A stretch of 64,000 nucleotides of DNA, from the NCBI GenBank assembly GCA_032718475.1, contig JAUCBJ010001555.1, forward strand, positions 26,825 to 90,824, written 5' to 3'. Below the pieces are notes generated by a model, which did no database searches, was not told the DNA's origin, and was given only the letters and a program-made list of their open reading frames with translations. Both the position numbers and the translations under genes were made by a program. How positions within the stretch are numbered: the first letter of the stretch is position 1; each line of letters starts with the position of its first letter. This document shows positions 41,432 through 53,716 of the stretch, piece after piece. The DNA is from Nemertoderma westbladi. Lineage: Eukaryota > Xenacoelomorpha > Nemertodermatida > Nemertodermatidae.

Positions 41432-42736
41432 GGATCTAGGACACTTCCCCCCCGGACACTTCCCCCCCCGCCCAAGTAGGACACTTCCCCCCCGGACACT
41501 TCCCCCCCGGACACTTGCCCCCCGGACACTTCCCCCCCAGTTAAAGTGTTAAAAATAATCTGGGTGCATCAAAGCAATAAACAAAAGTTAAAGATGGTTA
41601 CAGGACAAGTTGTATCTAGACAAGTTTTTTCAAAATTATAAAAGAAACATTTTTATAATCCAATTTTGTTTGTTTTTCTTTTAATTCCTTTAATTTCTTT
41701 TAATTTCTTTTAATTGGGGGCTGCCGCCCCCAAACCCCCGCTTCTTTTGTTGGGGGCTACCGCCCCAAAACCCCCGCTTCTTTTCTTGGGGGCTGCCGCC
41801 CCCAAACCCCCGCTTCTTTTGTTGGGGGCTACCGCCCCAAAACCCCCGCTTCTTTTCTTGGGGGCTGCCGCCCCCAAACCCCCGCTTCTTTTCTTGGGGG
41901 TTATCGCCCCCAGGCCCCGGCATTTCCCTGAATGCCCGTGGTGAAAGACTTAAGACCACTTTGAAATAATTAATTCATGTTTGTATCATCAGATAATAAA
42001 TTGACTAAGCCTAAAGTATGAGCTGTATTGAATGTTAACCAATTTAATATATAAATTACTACAATATTATATAATTCAACAAAATCCTATTAAAAATATT
42101 GCAAGTAACCAGGAAATTTAATATGTAGTGTATATAATATCTATATAGTATGTATAGTAGTAATATATATATCAATATGTAATGCTGAACACAAAATACA
42201 GGTCGACCGACGCATGTCGATTTTACCCTGGAGAGGTATAATTTTGATTGCAACAATAATATTCATCCCCATCTGCTACAATTTGAAGAAGACTATTACA
42301 TAATATTACCTATAATTAAAACAATTAATTATTATAATTCTATAGTTAATAAAAACAGTATATCATTCCGGGGATGGAATTTATAGGTCATCTAATATAA
42401 TTAATTGTTTAAAGATTAGCAAACAATACGATGTAATTGCATTGATAAAACCCATAAATAAAACTTGGATATAAAATGTAAAATCGGGATGCAAAAGATC
42501 ACTTTCTGAGCTACGAAAGGAAAATTGGATACAACTTATCTGGATACAAGCGGTCCGTTTACCTTACAAAATGAAAAACACGAATGTGCGAAGTTAAGAA
42601 CAGTCGGGGGGGAAGTGTCCGCGGGGGGGAAGTGTCCGGGGGGGAAGTGTCCGGGGGGGAAGTGTCCTACTTGAGCGGGGGGGAACTGTCCGGGGGGGGG
42701 GGGGGGAAGTGTCCGGGGGGGAAGTGTGCGAACACC
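41432..42736. mobile_element. Fold-back-type element with tandem-repeat ends and 8-bp target duplication
   Basis: Both ends consist of 15-bp units GGACACTTCCCCCCC, in direct orientation at 41438-41542 and inverted at 42605-42729. The duplication GTTTATAG flanks the whole (41424-41431, 42737-42744). The inside is AT-rich DNA plus a second minisatellite at 41713-41925. No transposase frame. The structure resembles fold-back elements such as FB; the superfamily is not assigned. Confidence 0.85.
41713..41925. repeat. 36-bp minisatellite inside the fold-back element, about 6 copies
   Basis: Units such as GGGGGCTGCCGCCCCCAAAC then CCCCGCTTCTTTTCTT alternate with a variant carrying CTACCGCCCC. Each contains a GC hairpin word, GGGGGCnGCCGCCCCC. 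Confidence 0.9.
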
Positions 42737-42744
42737 GTTTATAG

Positions 42745-43815
42745 TGATGGGACCGGTTGGTAAGCTTACTGTTTTGTTTAGTAATAGGACTAATATAATG
42801 GCTGTTAAATGTTAACAGTTAGTAGGTGGTAGTGGTGGGGCAAGGAAGGTTTGAGCGACAGTGTTATTATCAAACTTTTTGAGGTAGAGTAGAGTGTAGA
42901 GAGGCTTCCTCCCTGCCTGTCAATTTCCACCGACTGAAAATTGAAATTGCACCAACTTAAATTGAAACGGTTCAACTGTGCATGTATTAGTAATAATTTA
43001 TATTATTAATAAAAAATAATAATTTATTACATTGGAAAATAACTAGAACTCATTTTCGTTATTCTCGAGACATTTTATTTACCGATCGTCAGAGAGTTTA
43101 ATAAAGGGTCGAGAGAATATTGAAAAAAACATTCTACGTTTTTTCCCATGTAATACATCAATTTATTCTTAAATTGGTACTTTTTGTTGCTCAATTCTTT
43201 AATAAAAATATAGAACGATATAGTGTTACAAAATAATTTTAACTGCAGTATTTTACTATATTGCTTCCATTCATTCATATATAGTCACTGAGATTCAAAT
43301 TATTGTACTCTTCAACTCCTAAGCGTTGCCTTATTAAAAGGTTTAATGTTCTCGAATATTAATTACGTAACTAGGGGGCCGCTTAACTACATAAATCAAT
43401 ATTGGATATAGAGTTCGGTTTTGGAGTACGCACACACTAAAGTTGCAATAACTTTTGAGTGTGTGAATGGATTTTGCTCAAATTACGTGCGCAACCCTAT
43501 GGGTTACTTTATCTCATTAGGGAAAAACGTGAAACTTTTTCTCCCGATTTTGGGGTATATTCGAGCGAAAAAGTAACAATTTAAGAATAAATATTATATT
43601 ATATTTATATGCGGTGGTAATTTTAATAGTATTGTAAATTTTTATTAAATTATTAAATTATTAAAACTAAGTATAAATATTTAATACGAAGTAGTAGGCT
43701 ACATTACTTTATAAAAGTTCACAAAAAATTTCAATTGAACAATTATTATCTTTTTAATTATTTGAATTGAATTCTATGTTTTTTTAAAGGAATCCAGTTC
43801 TTAATTACTGTAGAT
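42745..43815. other. Non-coding region with dispersed repeats
   Basis: No gene seen. It includes the inverse copy of the 24834 repeat (43100-43192) and a partial direct copy (43567-43593). Confidence 0.5.
43100..43192 (-). repeat. Dispersed repeat, copy B
   Basis: The inverse of 24834-24930 with point differences. Confidence 0.7.
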
Positions 43816-44510
43816 ACTACTACTACTACTAGGATCGGCATGCTGCATTGCAGCTGCATTTTTAAGAATGCTGTGCCGGCTTATCGACAAAATTGCACCG
43901 CCACAACTCCCTATCACCCATGACATTTGCTAGATCGTCCGCATCTTCAAGGCCAGTGTCCTTTAAGATGCGTCTCAAGAAAGTCATGGGCTGTCCACCA
44001 TGCTTATTCACTCCATGAGGCTGCCAAAGTACAAGATTATGCACTGGCTGGTCCTCACGGCGAAAGCAATGTCCTGCAAAGCGGAGGCGATTTTGTTCTA
44101 GTGTCAAGCTTGGGGGAACCAATGAGACACCGCCAATGTTATATAGTGTCTGGTTGGAGATGTGTGCATTGTACTTGACACAATGAACCCGGCGTAGCAT
44201 TCTTGTGAATGTGCCATCCAGAGATTTGGTGTCCTCAGCAGTTAGAGCCCAGCATGGACTCCCATAGAGGAGTACTGGAACTACTGCTGCTCTAAATAAA
44301 CGGACCTTAAGTTTCCGATTAATTCTCGGTGACTTCCAAATCCTGGAAAGCCTATTCAGGCTGCCCATGCCTTTCCCTTACGTATTCGAAGGTCCTCACC
44401 TGACTTCCGGATCCATGATCCCAGGTAACAGAAGTCATCCACATGCTCAAGCATACCATCTTTTGAGCTTATGCTCATCCGATCAAAGACTTTGTTAAAC
44501 AACCGCGACA
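43816..44510 (-). pseudogene. 5'-truncated LINE fragment (3' end of RT ORF)
   Basis: Minus-strand reading shows VDDFCYLGSWIRKSGEDLRI near 44430. After a frame break at about 44370, it continues with LSRIWKSPRINRKLKVRLFR, VVPVLLYGSPCWALT, TRMLRRVHCVKYNAHISN and NRLRFAGHCFRRED, ending at a stop at 43862. This is the C-terminal part of a non-LTR reverse transcriptase, after the catalytic core. A (TAG)5 run near 43818-43834 is probably the element tail. The upstream limit near 44510 marks 5' truncation, the usual fate of LINE copies. Confidence 0.8.
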
Positions 44511-45322
44511 CCTATACTAACAGCAGAACTGTTGAACAGACAAATACCCGTATACCTCTCTGCCAACCTAATGAGCTCTCGCCTAACCAATAACAGAATA
44601 AGACACAAAGACTGCTCTACTGTTAAGTAAAGGGGATCAGGAGCGTGCTATTACTAAATTGTAAAGGTTGCTAAATACAAAACCGCTACTTACCGTTGGA
44701 TGGCGCTAATCTGCCGTCCGCTAATATATTTTACTAAATTTACACAGCTCCTGCAAAATCGCTTGTTCCTTTCTCTACCGATCGCTCGATAGAGAGCTAA
44801 CTGTTCGAATCTATGAGCCACGCGGGAATAACCAAAACAATAAACCCGAGTCGGCTCCCTAAGCTTACTTAAGACGAGTGCGAGGGGCTTTGCACTCAGA
44901 GTATATTCTTACGCCTAATTTTACTACTGTTGAAGTACGCTAATGCCTACGTCTTTTCTAATCGCGAATACTGGGGTTTCCCTAACGGAATGTGTGAATG
45001 CGAGAATATTTAAAATAATCAAAATTGGTACAGTACAATGTCTTTCGTAGGTGATACCACTCCGGGTCTAAACTTGCCTGCAGCTGACTTTAGGCCAGCA
45101 ACTTACTAGTGTCTTGCGTACTGACTACTGCGATCTAGTTTATTGCCCGCTAATGCAAATAACCGCTCAGCGTGAATAGTTTACGGTACTCTAAATTATT
45201 ACCTTAGCTACTCTCCGCTATGCTGCGTACTAATTCTTAATTTTACTAATCAATTACAGTCACGAATATGTAACAGCGCACTAATTACTAAGAGTTCCAG
45301 AATGCGTAATTCTAATTTATTA
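44511..45322. other. Non-coding region before the hAT element
   Basis: About 800 bp with no recognised coding sequence. AACCAAAACAATAAAC at 44829-44844 matches the dispersed GGTTACA...CCAAAACAATAAAC family. Confidence 0.4.
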
Positions 45323-47106
45323 CAGTGCCGGATTAAGCCTCTGGTGGCCCTAAGGCACATTTTAGTAATTTCCAAAAATGGCCCGAAAATTGATATATTT
45401 TTGCAAACCATTTCAAAAGAAAAAGCTGCTAAAAACAACTGAAATTGTTGCGAATGATATATAAAGTATTTTCGTTGGATGACTGCGTGCCAATAAGTAC
45501 TTTGCAAGAATAGTTTTCATCAACAATTGTAACATTACTAAGCGGGATATTATGCTATTCTTATAAAACCTTTGCTATAAAAAGTATAATAGAGCTTCAT
45601 AAACTCTTTGTTCGAAAAATATAGCACTTTTTGAGCAGGTCGGTTTTTTTCAAAAATTATATAAATTGTGAGGCATTTTATATGTAAAATAGCTCATGTT
45701 TAAAGATCTGTAATACCACCTGCATTAAAGTTCTTGGCTCAAGACTTTGGTAAAATGGACCTAGATGTGTAGGCTATCTTCTATGAAAACTTTAAAACAA
45801 TTTTATTAGCACAAAATTATTGTTTTTTAAAAATTTATGGGGGTTTTAGTATGTCCGGGCTATATTTTGGTAATCTAATATTTTGTGATAGACAAAGTGT
45901 AGTAGGGTACACAATCGGTTCTAGAATATCCAAATGGCCATGTTTTACAAAACCAACGATAGTATTCCTAAAGCTGCTGAAAATTTGGTATATGTTTGAT
46001 GGCAATTGAGTAAAAAATAAAATAGTAGTAGGGAATTGAGTGATGAAAAAAGTCAAAATTGACAAACTGATAAAAGGGTTTGTTATACAGAGAGTTATAA
46101 ATGTCAGCAATATATATGTTGTTGAAAAGAGCTGTTTTGAGGTAAAAAAAATAATTCCATCTTGAAAACCGATCTTATGAAAGCCCTTCTATCAAACTAC
46201 AAAAAAATTGTGTAAATTTTCGAAAATTTCATTTCTGTGGGGGTTATAGTTGGCCCCCTTAAGGCTGACTGGCCCCTGTAGGCATTTAACAATTTTGATC
46301 GGATCGTGGGAATGTGTTATTTATTTGCTGTAGGGTACTTATACAGGGTACTTAACTACAGGGTAGGGCCTACTTATCTTTACAGGACTTGCTGAGAAAT
46401 ATAACACACCAAAAGTGTGGGGCTCAGTGCAAAGATATAATATTTCTGATCTAGATTTGGACTTGCTGAGAAAGTAATGTTCTTCGATAAGAGAATAGTC
46501 TCGGAAATAAGCACTTTTTGTCACTAATTTTAATTTACCCAAATTAATTTACAGTATGCTGTCCGAGAGTTTTAGGTTTGGCAGGAATTGCACCTAAAAT
46601 GCCATCGAATGCAAAATTCAATACACGAGGGCAGAACATCTGAATTTCGGTTAAATTAAATTACAGGAGTGACAAGAATTTATTTCTGACACGTTTTTTT
46701 TTTATCAACAACTATTTTATCTACAACTAATTATGTGGTTGTTCTGATAGTTTAAGAGCATAACGACAAATAATTAAAATTAAATTGAAAAGAAAATGCA
46801 ATTAAATTCTCCATTGTTCATAATTAGCACTTTAAAGTTTTTCTGCCCATGTTATATTATTTCCCTGCCATCAAGGTCTCGAACTAATAACACAGCACCT
46901 GTCGGTCGACTGAGCTAGAATTTTGCACTTTCTATCTCAAATTTAGGGATAGAAAGTAGTCGAAAGATGCACTTTCTTGCTCTGTTTTCTACAAATTTTA
47001 GAAAATATTTTTTTCACAGGAATGACTCTTTGAGAAAAAAATGGCCCGTATTTTCGGCTGGCCCTAAGGCACGTGCCTTATATGCCTTAAGGTTAATCCG
47101 GCACTG
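45323..47106. mobile_element. Non-autonomous hAT-type DNA transposon
   Basis: Ends CAGTGCCGGATTAAGCC and its inverse GGTTAATCCGGCACTG. A perfect 8-bp duplication, ATTTATTA, lies on each side (45315-45322, 47107-47114). CAGTGCCGGATT ends and 8-bp duplications are typical of hAT elements. 1784 bp with only short frames; no transposase motif was seen, so it needs a partner for movement. Confidence 0.9.
46870..46919 (-). other. tRNA-derived segment inside the hAT element
   Basis: The minus strand reads TAGCTCAGTCGACCG (A-box-like) and, about 32 bp later, AGTTCGAGACC (B-box-like). The spacing is about 11 bp short for a tRNA, so this is a decayed tRNA or SINE head rather than a gene. Confidence 0.35.
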
Positions 47107-47114
47107 ATTTATTA

Positions 47115-49390
47115 CACAACAGGTTTCGCTAGTAATAGCCTAAAATGCCGTATTACTTTGACCTAATCAGTAACTATTTGTTGTAACTAAGAAATAGAAA
47201 TCAATCAAAAGGAAAGGGGGCGCCTACCTAAGCATTCGTAATCATAGGCACACTTCAGTAACACACCAATCAGCGTCAGCAATCACAGATCACAATAGCA
47301 CGACTTGCAATTATACAATCTGCAATTATATAATTCGCAACATAATAATTCGCAATTGACTAATTCGCAATCTACTTACTTCGCAACTTACTTACTTACC
47401 GTAAGGTATGCAGGCCCCTCCCGGGTACATCTAGGCTTCCTAACTAACCCAATTCCTGCCCCCTAATACTAAATAGAGACAAAACCTTGGATCATCAGCC
47501 CCCTAATTACTGTACCGGCGAGCGGTCTCCAACCCACAGTCCAAACTGCCCGACCGCAACTTTGACCCCCGCCAGCGTTGCCCGCTTTTGAATCCTCCGC
47601 TCTCCCTTAGTCGCTCAACCCCCCGATGTGCCCACCGCCCACTAGCGCCTTAGCCCTCCATTATGCTAATAGCTACCGTAGCGGCGCATGCAAATCACAA
47701 AGTCTGACAGTCTCAGAAATCCCTTAGGATTATTGCGCAGAAAAGAATCACATAGAACCATTAATCAAAAGGTAGAAATCATAGTTCAGTTGTAATTAGC
47801 AGTAATCGAAGGAATTAATTGAGAAACACAAGCAAGAGTAATCGCACTAGCAAATCATTTCAAGAAAGTAATCAAAATTAGCAAATTGCAGAAAATACGC
47901 TAAAATATCCGTCAAAAAAATGAATAGAGACAGCTCAGCAAGTACAAAGGTGATAGCAGATCATGTGAGGGATAACAGTACACAGTAAGGCTCTACCGGC
48001 ACACCGCCAATTTATAGGTGATCCGGATGGGGTGATGCAATAGGGTGACTCAATCGCTCTCCTATTGGCTCTCCAGTCCGTGCTAGCATTAGACCAACCT
48101 GGAAGCAGTTAGTCCAATAAGGAGGCCGGATTGTAGTCCTATTGCCTGCCCAAACCTCGAATTATTACCATATATGGTAATGGTTCACGTCCCTGGCTGC
48201 TGAATGGCCAGGACAGCGTCCCTATATGCTAGCCCTATTGATGCTAATATCAGCAAGCACAAAATCCAGGGTCCGAATAAACTTGCTACCCTGGGACTAT
48301 CTACATATATCCTAATACAAAATTACGTAGGTAGGGCTACATATTATACAAAATGGATGGATTCAAAATATATGGGCGTTTTGGTTTCCCTATCTAAATA
48401 TCACTGCGCTATTATGCCTTATCTAAAATATTATGCTGCACAACGGACTAATATTGCGTACAGTATAACGGACTAATATATTATACTGCATAATGGCTAA
48501 TAATGTGGATACAGCGCCATATACCGTAACACCGCTCCAAGGGAAATCATATAATGTTTCCCTCCAACTGTAGAAGAGTATAAGGTGATGTATACAAACA
48601 AAATAAATTTCTTCCAAATAATCTAAATACTTGATACTATAAATCCTACTATTTACAAAATATTGCTATAGATATTGCATAATGAATTGCATACAAATTA
48701 AATTTACAAATATTATCTCTCTCATACAAATTAAATTTACAAAATATTGTTTCTCGTTCTTACTACATAATGATTACTACATACAAGATCAAATTTACAA
48801 AATATTACTTCCTTTATTTATTTACAAATTGACGGTCTACCTATTGAAATGGAACATGGCTAGGACAATGTCCCCCATTTCCCATCTCAAATTAACGATC
48901 AACATTAACAAGATAAACTAAATATAAACGTATTTGAGGCTAAATTTTTAACTAAATTGCATTAAAGGCCGATAATCAAATTAAATATAAAATACGTAAT
49001 AATTTCTTTCATTTTCGGACTTTACTTAATTTCTTATAAAAAACGCAAATCATCTTGGTTTGATGATTGCTCAGGTAAGTGAAAGGAGTAAGCCAAACCC
49101 GCGGGTTTGTCTCCCCAATCACTTCCTTTGCCTCTTTCAATAAACTTTAGAGCAAATAAAGTCATATACACAAAATCAAATATAATATAGGCTCAAAATC
49201 ATATTTCCAACGGACTATAAAATAAAATTATTTCCTTTCAATATTTTTCGGCCTTCGAAAATAAAACTCTAAAATATGGATACGACTAGTGTATATGAGT
49301 CCAGTCGAATGATTGATCAAAACCTACGATATACATCAGAGCGACGATGATGTATATGTCTAGAGTTTGTCGCTCCGTGATAATATAGTC
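47115..49390. other. Non-coding region
   Basis: No supported gene. The part at 47400-47700 is GC-richer than its flanks. Words such as CAAATTAAATTTACAAAATATT recur three times at 48692-48810. The 17-bp palindrome of the BEL 2 family is at 49093-49109. Confidence 0.4.
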
Positions 49391-49921
49391 TCATCGGCTA
49401 ACTCCTGGGTCTCTCGGGCTCGCTCCTCTCGTTTGTCCCCTCCCCAGATACACCAGTCTACCCCCTGTAGACTCTGTTGACGGCGTCCTTGAGGCGTCAC
49501 TTCCCGGAACCGGCGACGACGTTCCCTGGGCACCGACTATCTCCCGACTGGTGCTCCTCCCTCGGCCTCGTCCCATTTGCCGTGTCCCTGTGGGCGCCTC
49601 CGCCAACTCCTCTTTCTTCAACTATAGAATGGAACTGCTCGTCCTTGGCTTGACGCTTGCCAAGGACTCCTCCTTCTGGTACTTGCCGCGAGCTGTGAGC
49701 TCCGGCTGTTGTCTCTGTGGGCGCGGCGGTCCTGATCCTCCACTCGTTCAGAGGTCAATGACCCCAAACGAGTCTCCTGAGGCCGCCAATTGTGCGCTGG
49801 GTAATAATTATAGACGTATATATCAGAGCGACGATGATATATAAAGGATTGGACATATTCGGGCTTAATAATGCGTTCGTCGAAACTTCCCGAAATAATT
49901 TGGAGTAAATATCTTTTCGAA

Positions 49922-49957
<36 letters not shown>

Positions 49958-51007
49958 CTTTCGCCGAAGTCGATACTGATCATCGGGTCGCTCATCGGGT
50001 AACCTCCCTCGTTATATCTAAGGAACTGGTGAGCTTGACAACGCGTTAATATCGGTTCTGGATGTTGCTCGTCTAGTCGGTCGGGAATCGTGGGTTTGTA
50101 TTTCCCATTTAGCTCCATCACCGACCGCCCATGGTAGTAAACGTTCGAATCTTTACATCCCGGTCGCGCGAATGGTAACTCCGCCTCCTCTCTGGCAGTA
50201 AATCCTCTGCGCGGTTGCGCTCTAATATCCTTCTCCATTATGCCCCGCGTATATACATATATATCCCAATAAGTGTTCCGTTACGCAAACCAATTACACT
50301 GTGGGTAATCAGTTAGATGTCGCCGAAGGACAGACCTCCCGAACCCCCCCCCCCCCCCCCCCCCCGCTGCCTTCCAGCAGTTCAGGTTCGACTCTCTAGA
50401 TCCCGTCTCTTCCTAACTAACTATCCTCTAACCTATTCCCATGCATAGCGCAAAAACTTTGGAGATAAACTGGCCGTGACCAACTCACTTTTTGATGCCC
50501 AAACTACTCCCATTACTCGTACTAAACTACAGTAGTTAGAAAGGACCATAGCCACAATACTCGACTATACCAAACCCACAGGTTTGATAATCGAACATCA
50601 CACATCCTGCAAACTACTGAGTGGGGTCCATGTACGCCTCTGGTGCTACTAACCTTTAGCACCTTAGTTGCACTGTTGGCACCAATCTGTGGAAGTTGCT
50701 AAACTCAATTTACACTCCTACGTAATATAGCCGTCACCATGGTTTCTAAATGCTATTTTCCAGGCTTCACGACTTTTCAAATTACTGTTTATCTATAGAC
50801 GAATTCTAAAACGCGTCTATACACAGCGTCTGGAATTGTCATGGGTTCACTTTTCTAATTTTAAAATTTTTTCCAAAAATTTTGAAAATAAAATTTTGTT
50901 TTGATACCCACCAGACAAAACTCAACGCAAATCACCACAACCCCGCTCCTATGCATCTCCTTGTATTTGCATACGAGGAATGCATACGAAGTGAGTTGCG
51001 TCTAACA
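49391..51007 (-). other. BEL 2 3' flank with unidentified short frames
   Basis: Minus-strand frames at 49621-49391 (Arg/Gly/Ser-rich) and 50238-49954 are open but match nothing I recognise. CAGAGCGACGATGAT followed by (A/G)TAT occurs twice (near 49339 and 49824) and may mark ends of a decayed element. There are 31 T at 49925-49955 and 22 C at 50344-50365. The 17-bp palindrome at 50570-50586 ties this stretch to BEL 2. Confidence 0.4.
49954..50238 (-). CDS. Unidentified 94-residue frame ending in a poly(A) run
   Basis: ATG (MEKDIRAQPRRGFTAR) to TAA. The stop codon TAA merges into a 31-nt A run on the minus strand. The sequence contains VMELNGKYKPTIPDRL and NEGGYPMSDPMISIDFGE, with no known motif. 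It lies about 770 bp after the BEL 2 pol stop and could be a remnant of a third ORF. Low confidence that it is translated. Confidence 0.25.
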
Positions 51008-53716
51008 CTAATTCTGTTTTGAGGCAGGAGACAAACTATAATCTCCCGTCTCGATACGTGTCTCCTCTAATAACACGATATCTTGGACCGGTCGGTCCAA
51101 GGTGTGTAAACCATTAGTTTTACACTTTTTTGGGTGCGGACACTTGCACCTAATTTTCACAGTGACTGTGCGCACTATGTTTTGCACGTCTGGGTGTGTG
51201 TGCAAGATAACTCCAGTCTCCCAATACTTTCTCTTGACAATCGGTTCGGTTATCAATACGTAGTCTCCCCTTTGGAGACTCCGAACCGTTTTGTACCACT
51301 TTGTTCTGGTGGATATGGTGGGAAGATAGTATTCCTGCCAATATTCCCAGAATGTGTACGCCACAAATTGTGTTACTTTCCAGCTCTTACGACTATATAG
51401 GTCGGCACTAATGGGTTCTGATGCCGGCACAAGAAATGCTGGACTCTGCATTAGCAAATGATTCGGCGTTAATGCAACACCGTCTGGCAACATAGCTATC
51501 GGCCTCGAGTTTAATGTATGCTCGATTTCAATGAAAGCTGTAACCAGTTCGTCGTCGGTAAGTTGTTTGTTCACAGGCAATGTTTTAGCAATGGCCTGCT
51601 TCACAGAGCGAACTAAACGCTCCCAACTTCCTCCTCTCCAAGGACTTTCTGGAGTATTAAATCTCCACTCTACTCTTTGCGGCAAAAGTGCTGCAGAAAT
51701 TTCCTTATTCTGTGCTGCTTTATGAGCCGCGTTCAACTCGCTATTCCCTCCGACAAAGTTTGTACCCTTGTCAGAGTAGAACGCCTTTACTAGTCCTCTC
51801 CTGGCCATAAATCTCTTCAAGGCCAGGAGCAGAGATTTGGTCGACATGTCTGCCACACGCTCAATGTGTATGGCTCTACTAGCCATACATGTCAGTAGCA
51901 GACCCCATCGCTTGTGGGTCAGCCGTCCACTCTTTGCTTCAATCGGACCAAAACAGTCCACCCCTGTATTCGTAAAGGGTGGGTCATATGCCTGCACTCT
52001 CGCTTCCGGGAGTTCAGCCATCTCCTGTTCCAATACTCTGGCGTTCACCCTCTTGCAAACCAGACAGGCGTCATACATAGTGCCGACTGCCCTGCTTGGC
52101 TGCAATAGAATGAATCGCTGTCTCGCTGCCGACAAACAGTGTAACTTTCCCGCGTGATGCAACCTCTTGTGTATATCCCATAGAATCGCTCTTTGCAATT
52201 CTATTGGGTGACTAGGGATTATCACTGGGAACCTAAACTGTGAGTTTATGTCGACAGTCTGGATTCTCGATCTATGACAAATCAAACCCTTATGGATTAA
52301 TGGACTCCATTTTCTAAGGGGTTTATAGAGAACTGGTCGTTGAGCCGATAATAGATGGAATTCTTTCGGGAAGGCACACATTTGATAATGCTTCAAATGC
52401 TTTAATTCCGCTTGATCAATCTCATCCTCTGTCAGAGGTTGTTTCAATTTCCGAATTCGCTCACTATTGGTGCTCAATGGTTCTCTCAAATGTTTCGAAT
52501 GTTTTAAACAAAGGTACAAAATGTATCGGCTTAACCACGCAGTTCTTTTACAAATTGTCAGCCAAGAGGCAGACGAATTTAGTAATTTGTCATAAATACT
52601 GCATGACTCTAATGCCAGCGACGGTTGTCCGCTAACTAATGGAAGTTTCGAATCCAAACCCGCAGGTTTGGAAACCAAAGGCTCCATTTTGTCGGTCATT
52701 TTCTGTCCGTCACTTACCAACTGTGACTCTGGTTTAGTCTGTAAGGGTGGTTTTATGTCATAACTTACCCTTCCTGACCTAGTAGTCACGTAAGTCTGTT
52801 GGTCTGACAGGTCTCCGGGCCGCTCCAATGACTCTTCAGGCCGCTCCAATGACTTAAGTTTGGCTTTAGACTTCGACTTAGAGACTTTCTCCACCTTGAC
52901 TTCTGCATCTTCAGGCATCGGATTGGTCACTATCTTTAGTCGCTCCGGCCAATGTTCCTGTGTCCTCGTTAGAAAATCAGGTCCATGCAACCAAAACTCC
53001 TGCGACTCTTCCTGACAGAATTCCGCCAGCATTGCACCTCTCGAAGTTATGTCGGCCGGGTTTAACACTCCCGGACAATGTCTCCATTGTTCCTTCGTCG
53101 AAAAGTCAACGATCTGAGCGCGTCTATTGGCCACAAATGTCTTTAGTGCAATATTGTCGGCCGCAATGTATACTAACACTAAGGATGCGTCCGTCCAATA
53201 GAACAAGGTCAATGTCGTGTCTAACTCCTCAGTTATTTGCTTACTTACCTCGACTGAAACTACAGCCGCCTGTAACTCTGCACGAGGGACAGTCATGTAT
53301 TTGACCGGCATTGTCTTTGATCTAGAAGTTACAAAGGCCGTCTCAAACTTGTCCTGACTTACCTCTCGGCGAAGGTAGGCTACCATACCAAAGCCGGTGT
53401 CACTTGCGTCACTGAACAGATGCAGCTCTAAATCAGCTGGGAATACCAGCTGATTTGGAAAGTAGGAACGGGGTACGTCTATATTTTTCAATAGATGTAA
53501 CTCGGCTTCCCACTCTCTCCACTGCTTTGCATGTATAGGAGATATTGGTTCGTCCCACTCTAGGTCGGACAACCAAATTTTCCTCATGCACGCTCGTGCC
53601 TGTAATATTACCGGACTGATAAAGTTCATCGGGTCAAATAGTCTACTTAAAGTCGATAAGCAAATTCTCTTTGTCAAAACTTTGTCTGGGCTACTGGGTT
53701 CAAATCTAACTCTTAC
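51008..53716 (-). CDS. BEL 2 RNase H and integrase
   Basis: In frame with the preceding Gag-RT region after the TAG. RNase H-like region: LHLFSDASDTGFGMVAY and FYWTDASLVLVYI. Integrase zinc domain: HKRLHHAGKLHCL with CLVCKR. Core: VDCFGPIEAKSG (Asp), YSDKGTNFVGGNSEL (Asp), GGSWERLVRSVKQAI (Glu). The C-terminal domain contains RSLQRGDYVLITE. An insert between RNase H and integrase is Lys/Ser-rich (KSKSKAKLKS). No start codon is required if the TAG is read through. A methionine near 53677 (MTKRICLSTLSRL) is internal to the conserved pol region, so it is unlikely to be a natural start. Confidence 0.92.
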   Translation of the reverse strand, partial: VRVRFEPSSPDKVLTKRICLSTLSRLFDPMNFISPVILQARACMRKIWLSDLEWDEPISPIHAKQWREWEAELHLLKNIDVPRSYFPNQLVFPADLELHLFSDASDTGFGMVAYLRREVSQDKFETAFVTSRSKTMPVKYMTVPRAELQAAVVSVEVSKQITEELDTTLTLFYWTDASLVLVYIAADNIALKTFVANRRAQIVDFSTKEQWRHCPGVLNPADITSRGAMLAEFCQEESQEFWLHGPDFLTRTQEHWPERLKIVTNPMPEDAEVKVEKVSKSKSKAKLKSLERPEESLERPGDLSDQQTYVTTRSGRVSYDIKPPLQTKPESQLVSDGQKMTDKMEPLVSKPAGLDSKLPLVSGQPSLALESCSIYDKLLNSSASWLTICKRTAWLSRYILYLCLKHSKHLREPLSTNSERIRKLKQPLTEDEIDQAELKHLKHYQMCAFPKEFHLLSAQRPVLYKPLRKWSPLIHKGLICHRSRIQTVDINSQFRFPVIIPSHPIELQRAILWDIHKRLHHAGKLHCLSAARQRFILLQPSRAVGTMYDACLVCKRVNARVLEQEMAELPEARVQAYDPPFTNTGVDCFGPIEAKSGRLTHKRWGLLLTCMASRAIHIERVADMSTKSLLLALKRFMARRGLVKAFYSDKGTNFVGGNSELNAAHKAAQNKEISAALLPQRVEWRFNTPESPWRGGSWERLVRSVKQAIAKTLPVNKQLTDDELVTAFIEIEHTLNSRPIAMLPDGVALTPNHLLMQSPAFLVPASEPISADLYSRKSWKVTQFVAYTFWEYWQEYYLPTISTRTKWYKTVRSLQRGDYVLITEPIVKRKYWETGVILHTHPDVQNIVRTVTVKIRCKCPHPKKCKTNGLHTLDRPVQDIVLLEETRIETGDYSLSPASKQN

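Noticed and set aside
50384-50397. B-box-like GGTTCGACTC suggesting a tRNA gene
   Set aside because: No A-box or cloverleaf stem at the right distance; a 22-nt C run lies just upstream.
50665-50690. GGTGCCAACAG word shared in opposite orientation with 59916 as BEL 2 LTR or primer site
   Set aside because: About 25 bp of similarity in inverted rather than direct orientation; LTRs must be direct repeats.
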